Made by a program: the position numbers and the translations under genes. A stretch of 64,000 nt of DNA, taken from assembly GCA_023614405.1 (NCBI GenBank), contig CM042697.1:189719189-189783188 (forward strand), in the 5' to 3' direction. Within the stretch, counting starts at the first letter, position 1. Each line of letters opens with the position of its first letter. The notes under the pieces are model-generated. The model searched no databases. It was given only the letters and a program-made list of their open reading frames with translations, and had not been told where the DNA came from. Shown piece by piece: positions 33,537 through 43,957 of the stretch. The stretch is from Avena insularis. Taxonomy: Eukaryota; Streptophyta; Magnoliopsida; Poales; Poaceae.

Positions 33537-34003
33537 TGTCGTGGGAATGGCCACGGCAGATGCTGCAATCGGCAGCGAGTAGTAGAACGAGGGCCAAGGG
33601 CGGCCAACCATCTGCGGTTCGATATGAGGGAGGAGACACATGTTTTTACCTATGTTCGGCCCCCTGGAGGGTAAAGACCTACTCCTGCTAGATTGTATTG
33701 ATGAGAGAGTACAAGGGCAAGCTCGACGACTAGGCGGCTAGTCGCAGGGGGTGTATGATGGAACGTGAGTTCGATGCGTACCCTAGGGAGGTTTATATAG
33801 ACTCACCTTGCTAGGGTTTACAGATCTACAACCGAATTGGATAAGAATTCGGAGGGCGCTTGACCTAATCCGACTGGGCCTCCAGCTTCCAGTCGCCTAG
33901 CTCCTGCTTGGATCGTGATCCAGTCGCCGTCCTGCAGGCCCACTCGCTGGCAGCATGGGCCAATAGGAAACGTCCTGCTGGGTATAACCCACTCGGCGTA
34001 TCC
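33537..34003 (-). repeat. 5' LTR of E2, outer end missing a few bases
   Basis: Plus strand starts TGTCGTGGGAATGGCC as in the left copy and contains the TATA-type CTATATAAAC (minus, 33791-33800). It breaks off after CGGCGTATCC, where the left copy continues CCATCA. The next base belongs to E4, so the true LTR terminus and the target duplication were deleted. Confidence 0.9.
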
Positions 34004-34033
34004 TACCTCTCCTAGTCAGGGGAAACTCCCAGG

Positions 34034-34860
34034 ATGTTGTTCCTCGCCGAGGAGCAGATCCAACAGCAGCTGGAGGGAGCAAGCACCAGCAGGCTTCTTC
34101 GCCAGGCGGCGCGGGGAAAAAGAGCCGCCTGCGTGGCGGGTCGAGCAACCATGGCCATTGTAACCGCGATGCCTCCATCACCAGCGGAATCCGCACGCCG
34201 AACGAAGGAGTCGGGCAAAGTAAGAAAACTCATGCAGCAGAGGAAGGAGTTGGTGGAAACCAAGATCCACATGTGTCCCATCTTTTCGGACGACTCGGTC
34301 CCCGCGAGCCGGCTCACGAGCACGAGCACATCAACCTCCTGTTCTAGTTGCGTGCGGTGGAATAAGAGAGTCTGTCTGCCCCAAAATGTTTTGGTCCATG
34401 CATCTGGAGTGAGCCGTTTCCAAATGGATTTTTTCTCCCTAGAGACACGCCAAAGTACAACGGCACCGTCAAGCCAGAGGAATGGTTGGTGTACTACACT
34501 ACCATAGTAGGCATCACAAACGGCAACCTCCGCCTAGCCGTCTGCTACGTTCCCCTCATGCTCGTCGACTCGGCAAGAACATGGCTCAAAAGCCTCCCCG
34601 ACAACAGCATCAACGCCTGGCTGGACTTTGAGGAGGCATTCATCTGCAACTTCACCGGCAGGTACAAATGTCCGGGTTGGCCTCACGAGCTCGCCCTCTT
34701 TGTTCAAGTCAAGGAAGAGTCCGACGCGCTTACCTTACCCGGTGGACCAGCATGCATAACTCATGTGAAGCGGTGCGCGAGCATCAGGCGATTGATTTCT
34801 TCACCAATGACTGCTGAGACGGCACCATGCTAAAACACAAGCTCAGCTGGGAAGACCCCC
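34034..34860 (+). pseudogene. E4 gag
   Basis: 34034-34440 encodes the leader (EEQIQQQLEGASTSRLLRQA, RRTKESGKVRKLMQQRKELV). After a frameshift near 34430 the capsid is read as TPKYNGTVKPEEWLVYYTT, VPLMLVDSARTWLKSLPDNS, NAWLDFEEAFICNFTGRYK. This matches the Retrotrans_gag domain of Tat elements. Another shift near 34735, then stops. Confidence 0.85.
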
Positions 34861-35429
34861 AGACCATGGCACAAGCCCATCGTGGTGGATGAAGGCTAAA
34901 TCGCCACAGACGAGCAGGCGGAACGACGCCAGCCGGGCGAGCATCATCACTTCAGGCGACACGGCCACGACGACAGCCATGGCAAGAGAAAAAACAACCA
35001 TCCTGACAGACAGTACGGCACCAAGCAAGTAGCAGTGATGCATGAAGAACCGGCTGCAGGGGGCAGCCCGAGGCATAGGACGAACGACAGGCCTCCACGG
35101 CCCAAGTACACCATGGAGTCCATGCTCGATGGTCCATGAAAGTTCCATAGTGGCAGCAACCAGCCCGCAAATCACACAATGCGCTAGTGGCCTACCGGAT
35201 AACCACAAGTGACACAATCACCGAGAGGAGGACGAGGATGGGTAACAACACTAAGTGGACAATTACAACATCTACCTCGCTGAGCCAGAGACAATTAATA
35301 GCAAGAGACGGTGCGAGGTGGAGGTGAATGCTATCGTTCCCCTTGTCCCACAGTACATGCATTGGTCCGAGTAGGCGATCACCTGGAGCAAGGCGGACCA
35401 GCCAACTATGCTTCCTAGCCTTGGTAGCT

Positions 35430-36190
35430 ACGCGCTAGTCCTGGATCCCATCATCTTCTCAAAGAAGCAATCCTTCTGGTTCTCCCGCGTCTTGATTGAC
35501 GGAGGAAGCAACATCAACCTCCTGTACCGAAGCAGCCTCGAATGGCTCGGAATCAGCGAGTCTCAACTGTAGCCCTCAAGCAATTCCTTCCATGGGGAAG
35601 TCCCAGGTCCGTCACACTTGAAAATTGGCAAGATCCGGCTGGATGTCATCTTCGACACCGAGAGCAATTTTCGCCGCGAGCCGATCTGGTTTGAGGTGGT
35701 TAAACTCTCCAGCACCTACCATGCCATACTCGGGAACTTGGCTCTCATCAAGTTCATGGTTGTGACACACTACACATACGTCAAGATGAAGCTGCCAAGG
35801 CCAACGGGAGTAATTACTGTCGATGGCTGCTACAATCGGTTGATCGAGTGCACCACACACGGCTCCAAGCTAGCCGATGCCATGATCATGGTAGAATAGA
35901 ATAGCCACACACGAGAATAGAATGTGGCGGCCCTGTAGACGGATATGCCGGCTAGAGAACCCAAACCAGCCAGGAGTTACAATTCAAGTTGTCCATGGGA
36001 ACAAAGAAGATCCTTCTGAACGAAGATGACCCGAGCATGTTCGTCCTGGCTAGAGACGGCCTGGAAAGAAAATAGGAAAGCGAGCTAGTCGATTTCCTTT
36101 GTGAGAATCGGTATATCTTTGCATGGTGCCCCAAAGACATGCCAGGTGTCCCGAGGGAACTCGCCGAGCACTCGCCGGCATGAGCTCGTG
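35430..36190 (+). pseudogene. E4 protease and start of RT, pol truncated
   Basis: Protease motif VLIDGGSNINLLYRSSLEWL at about 35490, an in-frame stop at 35570, then 35618-35899 with TYHAILGNLALIKFMVVTHY. RT linker at about 36090-36180 reads LCENRYIFAWCPKDMPGVPR. Nothing of the RT palm, RNase H or integrase follows; the sequence passes into the tail of the antisense gene. Confidence 0.8.
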
Positions 36191-36299
36191 AACGGCCTCC
36201 TCCACAGGCAGGCGCTCATTAGCCTGGTCGGTTTACTTGGGATAGTGAGCTGCAGCCGGATAGAGCTAAGGGGTTAATAAGACCGAAGATAAGAAAAAT

Positions 36300-38970
36300 C
36301 AACCCAGACGGAAGAGAAAAAGTGGCATGAACTTACTGACGACCATCTCAGCAATGCGCTGAAGTAGCGCTGTCGCCTCCTTCTCCCAGGATTGGACCAT
36401 CTTGAGCAACTCCTCCTGCTAGGCGCAAGATGCCTCCAAATTGTTCAGCCCCTTTGCCCGAAGGTCATGAGCTTTCTTGCCCCTCTCTACCGCTGCCTCC
36501 AACTTACTCTTTGTCGCCACCAGCTGGTCAATCTAACCCTGGCGGGTCCGGTTGGACTCCTGCAACCGGGCAACCTCATCCTTCAACCGCTTCACCTCCT
36601 TCTCCTTCTCCACAATCATGACTGTAGGAGGGTACCCGATAGTCAACAAAAATGCGAAAAGAAGGATAATCTCCAAGACATGTTAGAGGAAGCAATCTTA
36701 TGCCCCAATTCCTGTGTACTCTTCGCGGCATCAGAAAATGCTTTCTACAAAGAAAAGGCAGTAAGGGACGAAGTATACAAAAATCCAGCTAGATAAGGCC
36801 AATCCATATAGAAACACAAAGATACAAAGAGAGAATCCTAACTCCAAAGAAACAGCCAATCATCTAGCTTCTCCGAGCCCCCGCTCCATCATCTCCACCA
36901 GGTGGTGATCCTGGTCCATAGAGACAGGCGCCACACCGGAGAGATGCGTGAGGATGGCAGCTAGCGTCAGGATAGCCGGAGCTAGCCTAGAACAGGTCAC
37001 CAAGACCTCATCGTGATCAGAAGCGGCATGCGAGGTTGCGGCCACCACCAGCTTGGTTCCAGCAGAGCCGGGAGCTCCCGCCCCACCGCTTCCTCGAGCA
37101 GCCACCTGCACCAGGGCGATCGGAGCCTCCTCCTCTGGCTCCTCGACGATGCTCCTAATCAAACTGACTAGAGCATCACTCCAAGCCGGGTGCCAGAGCC
37201 CAAATTTAACGCGAATAGCCACGCAATCCACGATGTCGCGGGAGAGCGATGCAGCACTTCCACGGCCGGTGAGGTCTGAGTAGGTGCAGGCGGAGGGACA
37301 TGGACGGTGCAGCCAACTCGGTCTTTGCTGGAGCAGTCGGTGTGGGCATAGCTGGTTCCATGGCTGGAGCAGGGGACAAGGTGGCGGCGGCAGCGCTAGA
37401 GCCGCCCAGCAACATCGCCTCGCTAGAAAAGAGCAAACCCAAGCGGTTCAAGAAAATACCAAAAAGAACGAGAAAAAATAAGGAGATGGAAAAGTACATA
37501 CCCGATAATAGAGGGCATGACGCCGGCCAGCCTCACCTGGCGCGTCCTCTTTTGCTCCACGGCAGCTGGGACGGTTCTGGTCGCTGCACTCTTCCCCTTG
37601 GCTTTCTTTGTGGACTTTCTCTTGTGGGGGGCCTTCCCGCTGTCATTGGCTGCAACAACATGCACAGAAACATCAGCAACAACCCACAGAAGCAAACAAC
37701 ATGGGGAGTTCCAATCAGCAATTACCATGCGGATCCGAAGGCCCGTCGTCAGCCTGGACATGGAACACCTCCGGCTCCATCTGGGGGTACTTTGGCGACT
37801 TCCGGTCGAGGGTGAAGTTCGGGAGGGCGTTGCCACCAATACTATCTTCGACGTGCTTTGCCATAAAGAGCTACTCAAGGGGGGGACATAAGAAACTCAA
37901 AGAAACCCTCTAAGAGAGGAATCCATCCAGAAAGAGAGGGATAACTTACTCGAGGCGGCAGCCGGCCGCGATGATACGGTGGTAAGGATTAGTGCTACCC
38001 GTCCTGCATGCGGAACTTGGAGACCTTGCTGAGCCATCCATGGAGCGCCACGAGCGGCACCTCCAACCAGGATGTCCGGGTCGGGTCGTCCACGGTGGAG
38101 AGGTGGCACAATTTTTTGTGACCGCTTCTGAAGCGGAAGCACCCAACGGGCCATCCAGGAGAGCGCATTGTCCCAGGAGGTGAGCCGCTCCATCGCCTCC
38201 ACCCGGGCCGCCATATGGTCGATGTCCGCTTGGGCCCCCATGTCCTTGACCGACCACACCTTCCGTGTTGACGGTGGGTTGGCAAAGACGGTGAGCCGGA
38301 TCTAGTCGGTTTTGGTGGCGTTGCTCACATAAAAATATGAGCGCTGCCATAACTTGACGATGTCGGGGAGGTCGAGCCGCGGCATTGGCGGCCGGTCTTT
38401 GTCAGGGGCCCGTCCCTGCTTAGTGTATGCACCATGAAATTGAAGATTTTAAGGAAATTTACCATGTCAGGGCGAACTCTGAGGTATGACTCGCAACATG
38501 TCGCATGATGCAACAGCTGCGCGATGGTGTTGGCACCGAGGTGGTGGAGCTGGAGGTCAAAGAAGGCGAACAAATCCAGGACGAAGTTGCTGGCAGGGAG
38601 GCTGAAACCGTGGGAAAAGTGGGCAAGGAAGAAAACGGCCTACCCCGCCCGAGGCTCTGGCACCCGCTCCCCCTCCGGCACAAGCCGGTGCTTCACGAGC
38701 CTTGGCGACGGGAGAAATTTCCCCACCAGTACTTGTGCACCAGATCGCCGGTGATGAATGACCCGCACCAGCCATCGTGCTGCTCTGGAAGCATATCGGC
38801 ACATGGAGAAGCGATGGCGGAGATGGGGGTTCCCAGCGTACATGTGAGACGAAAGTGGCTCCGGCGACCAAAGTCGAGCGGCACAAAGAAGAAGGAAAAG
38901 CTAGATCGCATAATCTCAGAAGGCAAACGGGGAAGGCACGCAGAGGAAGATGAAGTGAAGGGGCCACGCC
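36300..38970 (-). pseudogene. Antisense gene of E4 (gypsy-type transposon domain plus coiled coil)
   Basis: Minus strand. 38970-38640: a decayed N-terminus (FRLTCTLGTPISAIASPCAD, DLVHKYWWGNFSRR). 38640-38400: FFLAHFSHGFSLPASNF and FDLQLHHLGANTIAQLL, the same domain landmarks as the E2 and E3 antisense genes (hydrophobic SLPAS..., LGPNT...QL). 37230-36860: IRVKFGLWHPAWSDALVSLI. 36630-36300: coiled coil (EKEKEVKRLKDEVARLQESN). A TATA-like GATAAATAGGG lies at about 38980-38991 just upstream. Frames are broken many times; intron positions could not be fixed. Function unknown. Confidence 0.65.
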
Positions 38971-39656
38971 TCCTCATGGCCCTATTTATCACCACGAGGG
39001 GCACCACCGTCTCTCCCGCTCCCCTTCTCCACGTGGTAGGGCAACGGTTCCCCTCCCGCGTCGGTTCAGCTACGGATCACTTGTGCTGACGCAACCACGC
39101 ATAGAAGATCCACATGCGTTATTGCGGGAGACGAGGCATGCGCACGATCCCCAAGAAACCGCAGCAGCGAGGCATGTGCGTAGTTACCAAAAAACCGACG
39201 TCGCGACGCAAGAGTCAAACAGACGCGACATGCGCCAGAACTGCCAAGCGTGGTTGACGCAAGCACCAACCTCATCAACAACCATTTCATTTCCAGCTAT
39301 GCCAGCCGGTCGCTGCCTTTGTTGTTTACATCCAGTGGGAGGCCATCGACTCTATAGCCGGTCGAATCCAGCCGGAAAGCATGAACCAAAAGCTGCAGCC
39401 AGATCTCATCATCAACAACTTCAACCCAACCAAAGGAGCTCGCAAGAACTTCCCCACGGGCATCCTAAGCAGACCGGATCTAGAAGATACCGGCTGGCTG
39501 GCCGCTAAATAGAAGAATTCCAGCCGGATGGCTGGTCCCATCCGGTTGGAGCTTGAAGCTTTCCCGGCTAGCCCGTCTAGCCAGATAGCTAGAAGAACCA
39601 GCTGGGTAGCCGATTCCATCTGGCCCGCCTCAGATTCGATGGAGGATGCAGAGGGG

Positions 39657-40283
39657 TGACGCTCCTTGCGGGTCAGGCCTCTGGTCCCTCTCGACAATAG
39701 ACAGGCTGGCGCGCCGCCTGACTGGTGCTACCAGACAAGGATAAAGTAAAGCGGTCGGCTGACCGCTAAAGAAGCTCCGGGTGACTGTTAAAGGAGGATG
39801 GTGCCCAAAGGAGGGCGTTGGGCCACTATAACACCGTCCACCGATGTACTAGAAGCTGACTGGGTCTTGGTCCACCGGCTGGGGCCCTGTAGTCGGCCTG
39901 CCCTATAAACCCAAAGTCTAAATAGTAAACCCTAGATCCCACATTGTAACCTACCTCTCTTAGCCAGTATATAAGGGAAGGTAGATCTAGGGTTCTAGGT
40001 AATTGTCACATTTAGTAGAGATATCCTCTATATCATATTCTACATCTAGCTTCCGATAGTTGCTAAGGAAACAACTTCAGGAGCACTTGTATCGGCAATT
40101 CGCCCCCTGTATAGTAGATCTTGAAGGAGTAGGGATGTTACCTCACCGAGAGGGCCCCGAAACTTGGTATGTCATTGTGTCCAAAGTTCATCATGCCCAA
40201 CCCATTGCGTTAGCCACCGATTGCATCCTGAGTGTCCCTCTTAAGACATCCCCGATGGCACTATCCTGTTCCACACCACGACA
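39657..40283 (+). repeat. 3' LTR of E4 (left edge uncertain)
   Basis: The right end is ACCACGACA at 40283, next to CACTA coding sequence. TATA box TATATAAG at 39968-39975. The left edge is a guess: TGACGCTCC at 39657 follows a purine-rich GGAGGATGCAGAGGGG that could be the polypurine tract. There is no second LTR copy to check against. Confidence 0.5.
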
Positions 40284-41190
40284 TACTTCCATTCATCACC
40301 ATCATCTTGATGGCTCAATAAGTAATCGTCTGGCTTGAGAATCTATTTATGACATCTTGTTTCCTTAGATGTTTGTTCTGAATAAAATAGCCTCTACAAT
40401 CTATCTCTAATTGGAAAATATCTCAGAACCTTACAAGGATCTTTCTTCTTTTTATCACCATTTTTCCATCTTGATTCGTTACATACTGGGCATTCTTTGA
40501 GGTTTTCATTATCCTCCCACAATAGTATACAGTTATTTGGAAAAATATGGGTCTTCTCAGATGATAGTTCGAGTACCTTGAATGAATTGTTTCATCTCAT
40601 AAAAGGATTTTGGCAGTCCTTCCCTATGGATTGACTCGCTGTACACCTTAATCACTAAATCGAAATCTTTGTTGGTAACCTTGTTGGACAACTTTTCCTT
40701 TAGTAATTCCATTACCAGTTTGAATCTTGAGATACCAGAATCAGGTTCCACTAACACTTGGCATCATCTATCAGGTCAGAGAAAGGTGCTCTTTTAAGAA
40801 AAGGGTCGCCTTTTATTCTTGTAGTGGGTATAGGTCCCTTAATAAAACTAGAAAAGTCCTCGTTCTCGATCTAATGAGCTTCACGCAGATCAACATTATC
40901 TAGAAGATCAAGAACATGCTAATCATATGGTTCACCATGTTTAGTCCACCTAATATATGTGCATTGCATCCCATTAATCAATATATGGTCTGCAACTGTT
41001 CTCTGACTCGTCTTTTTATAATTAAGGCTTTTGGCATGAGAAAAACACATCTAAGTCGCCATTATGCTGTCTAACAAACTGCATAAGTCATTAACACCTT
41101 CCTAATATAAAGGTGTTGCTGTTTTCTGTTCAATATTCAATATATGTCCATCTACTGAGGATAGAGATGGTCAGAATCTTTCATGATATT
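40284..41190 (-). pseudogene. CACTA TNP2 transposase, N-terminal part
   Basis: Minus strand, several frames. At about 41090-40950 the N-terminal Transpos_assoc-like domain reads SLNYKKTSQRTVADHILING and TYIRWTKHGEPYD. 40757-40560 reads FKLVMELLKEKLSNKV and PKSFYEMKQFIQG. 40550-40400 reads IFPNNCILLWEDNENLKECP with VCNESRW (a CxxC zinc pair) and CKVLRYFPIRDRL. It ends at 40284 in the DGDEWKY segment. In intact TNP2 proteins about 30-40 residues then lead to the FGNMS motif where the other half resumes at 9187, so about 100 bp are missing between the halves. Confidence 0.85.
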
Positions 41191-42199
41191 TTAGCGAACA
41201 GTTTGATTATAGATCTAATTAAGCCACAATATTTGAGAAAACTGATGCAATAAGAACTATAAATTCCATGTAATTTTAGCCTATTTTAGAAATTGAGTGC
41301 AGAACTATGTTACATATTTGAGAGAATATATCGACCTAGCGCAATAAAATGCCAACCAATTCGAACAAATAGATCAAGTGCAGAACAATGTCAAACGAAT
41401 AGATCGAGTACAATATGACTTCTATGGAACGATTCGAGGGAACTAAGGAAATTATAAGTGTACCATGGGGATCGACTAGCTGACCGACAGCAATGGTGTC
41501 AGCCTCCTCAGTTGGTAGACGGAGTCTGAATGTTCTGGTGCATAGCCTGTGGTATTCACGGTCGGTGCGTCTCTGGAAGAATGGTGCAAAGAGACAGTAG
41601 CAGTCTGCTGGAGTGAAGGCGCGAGTAGGAAAGTTTTGGCACGCGCGGGTTATGTGTCCAGCTTTTCAACAATTTTCACCCGAAATATCTACCAAATTCT
41701 TTCTTCCTTGTTGAGGTCTAGAATTTTTATTACTAAGCCCATGAAATTAGTCTATGAGGCCCAACCATAGCTCAAAACCTTCTAATTCATCCTTTTCGTG
41801 GTCTTGTGGCCGCCGACCATATCCCATTCAATTTAGGAGTGAGCCCATGGAATATAGCCATGACGAATGGGGCATCCGCTCTGAGTTAGCCTAGAATATT
41901 TTTAATTTGGCCTTTATGGGCATTACCCCCCCAAGCTCCGCTAACCTATGTTTTGGTATAGAAACTAATGCATTATGTAGCAGTTTTTAGTTTAGCTGCC
42001 AGGAGCACAACCTTATTTTTTGAAGGGATATAAACATGGTCAAAGAAAGTATTTTTAAGTTATAGAAGTACCGTTTAACATTTTATTGTATTAATTGTTT
42101 CTTTCGCACTGGAAAGGTAAGCAGTTTACCGCTACTGAGGTCTCGAGTACGAATCCTATGCAATTTGTGTTATTCTTATAGTCATCTTTTTTTACTCTG
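41191..42199. other. CACTA 5' leader region, no ORF recognised
   Basis: Between the transposase N-terminus and the subterminal repeats. 41460-41660 is GC-rich and could hold untranslated first exons. 42105-42165 has tRNA-like phrases (GGTAAGCAGTTTACCGC and TCGAGTACGAATCC, A- and B-box-like) that may be a short SINE relic. Confidence 0.35.
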
Positions 42200-43720
42200 A
42201 GGCTGACATCTAGGACCCAGATAAACGGTTGCTGCATCTAGCAATGTTGCCAAAGGTTAGAATGGCGACTCGATCTGAAAAAATGGTCCAACATGTACAT
42301 GTTTCTTTCAAATAGAGGCTGACGTTTGGGACCTAGCATAGACACGTTTCCTGCATAGGGGAGGCTGACATGAGGGACCCGGACCAAGGTCAAGATAGCG
42401 GTCGTGGAAATTTCTATTATTATATATAAGGCTGTTATGTGGGACCCGACAACGGAGTATATAGGTTAATATTTATTGTACTCTAAGGCTAATACCTAGG
42501 ACCCAGATAAACTGCTACTGCATGTAGCAATGTTGCCAAGGATAGAACGACAAACTCCACCCAGAAAACAGTCCAAATACACAGGTTTCTTTCAAATAGA
42601 GGCTGACATCTGGAACCCATCATAGACACATTTCCTGCATAGAACTTGCTCATATCTAGGACCCAACAATGGACCAAGGTCAAAAGAACCGATAGGCGGC
42701 CAAAAAAATCCATCATAGCACGTTTAATTTATAGAGAGGCTGACATGTGGGACCCACTAGAGAGACCTTATACATGTGCTGCATCGAGCAACATTGCCAA
42801 GTTTGAAACAAGGAGGCGCGAGTGAGAAAGATGTCCAACATGCAGATGTTTCTTCTAATAAGATGCTGACATGTGGGACCAAGATGCATGACCAAACGAC
42901 AGATTCGTTGAGCAACACTATCAAGTTAACACAGAGGCGCGACCGAGGCCAAAAAAATCTATCATACACATGTTTCTTCTAATGAGAGGATGACATGTGG
43001 GGCCCAACTGCGTGATTAAACGATATATGCATCTATCAGTGCTATCAAGTTCGAAACAGGGTAGAGGGAGCGAAGGAAAACATTCCATAATACACACGAT
43101 TCTTCTAATGAGATGCTGACATGTGGGACCCAACAACATGACTACAGAAGATAGATCGAGCAACGTTATCGAGTTCAAATCAGGGAGGCACGAGCCAAAG
43201 AAAAAATCCATCATGCATAAGTTTCTTCTAGTGGGAGGATGACATGTGGGGCCCAGCTGCGAGATTGAACTATACATGCATCTAGCAGCGCTATCAAGTT
43301 CGAAACAGGGTAGAAGGAGTGAAGGGCAAAAATTCCATTATATACACGATTCTTCTAATGAGAGGCTGGCATGTGGGACCCATCAGCGTGATTAACGGAA
43401 GATAAATCCAGCAACGTTATTGAGTTCAAATCAGGGAGGCATGAGCCAAACAAAAAAAATCAATCATTCACATGTTTCTTCAAGTGTGAGAATGACACAT
43501 GGGACCCAGCAGCCTGATTAAATGGCAGATGCATCAAGGAACGCTATCAAGTTCAGAACAGGGAGGAAAAATTTTCATCATACACACGATTCCTCTAATG
43601 ATAGGCAGACATGTGGGACCCAGGAGCTTGACTAAATATAAGAGGCACCGAACAACCTTATCAAGTTCAAATCAAGGAGGTGCGAACGAAAAGTATGGTC
43701 CGCTAGAGTCACTGACATTT
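42200..43720. repeat. CACTA subterminal repeat array (motif TGACATGTGGGACCCA)
   Basis: About 16 copies of TGACATGTGGGACCCA or close variants, for example at about 42203, 42602, 42728, 42865, 42988, 43112, 43230, 43366, 43492, 43606 and 43706. In the right half they sit in a larger unit of about 120-125 bp that includes TTCTTCTAATGAGAGG, a CTATCAAGTTC phrase and GGGAGGCGCGAG. CACTA ends typically hold such short repeats, which the accessory transposition protein binds. Confidence 0.85.
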
Positions 43721-43945
43721 GGGACCCACATGCCAAAAAATACTTCGGTGAGTCAACATCTCGCGAGGAACCGGAAATCATACTTATGCCACACGCTCGT
43801 CGAGCTTCGTCCACATTTTTAACAGTTTCGTCATAGTAGAGGGCACGAAACCAAAAAATGTTTTCCATCGGCCACGGTCGAGCCAAGAATTTCAAGACGT
43901 GCCTTCTATGACGAACTACGGGCCAAGTCGTTGCAGAAGGAAACA

Positions 43946-43957
43946 TTTCTTGTAGTG
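43946..43957 (-). repeat. Right terminal end of the CACTA element
   Basis: TTTCTTGTAGTG; on the minus strand CACTACAAGAAA, the classical plant CACTA terminus. The following GAA (43958-43960) would be the 3-bp target duplication. Confidence 0.8.

Larger units (their letters stand above)
21860..34003 (-). mobile_element. E2: Tat-lineage Ty3/Gypsy element with antisense gene
   Basis: Minus strand order: 5' LTR (33537-34003), primer site, gag, protease, RT, two RNase H regions, integrase, then a plus-strand (antisense) gene, polypurine tract and 3' LTR (21860-22348). It sits in the right LTR of E1. The outer end of its right LTR lacks the last few bases and joins directly to E4. LTR copies are similar but clearly more diverged from each other than those of E3, so E2 is older. 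Confidence 0.92.
34004..40283 (+). mobile_element. E4: truncated Tat-lineage element with antisense gene
   Basis: Plus strand order: gag leader and capsid, protease, a short RT start, then directly a minus-strand antisense gene, and a 3' LTR ending at 40283. The 5' LTR is absent and most of RT through integrase is deleted near 36190-36300. The LTR end ACCACGACA at 40283 abuts the CACTA transposase (40284 on). The gene order matches E2 and E3, but the sequence is a different family. Confidence 0.8.
6750..43957 (-). mobile_element. CACTA (En/Spm-type) transposon, split by nested retroelements
   Basis: The two halves of one minus-strand TNP2 transposase lie at 40284-41190 (N-terminal) and 6750-9187 (C-terminal), in the right order and orientation. 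The right (5') end is marked by TTTCTTGTAGTG at 43946-43957, which on the minus strand reads CACTACAAGAAA, the usual CACTA terminus. A subterminal repeat array (42200-43720) precedes it. E1, E2 and E4 fill 9188-40283. The left terminus was not found: no CACTA-type end was seen near a matching 3-bp duplication of the GAA at 43958-43960. The left coordinate given is only the end of the transposase. Confidence 0.8.

Noticed and set aside
40165..40283. Apparent TNP2 codons (…GLGMMNFG…) continuing left of 40284 on the minus strand
   Set aside because: The stretch fits better as the end of the E4 LTR (CCCCGAAACTTGG ... CCACACCACGACA); the partial match to FNPFGNMS is short and needs a frameshift.
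42105..42165. tRNA gene
   Set aside because: Only loose A- and B-box-like phrases; no acceptor stem or anticodon arm can be formed. At most a SINE relic.
42200..43720. CRISPR-like array
   Set aside because: Spacing is irregular, spacers are themselves repeated, and the context is a plant CACTA end.
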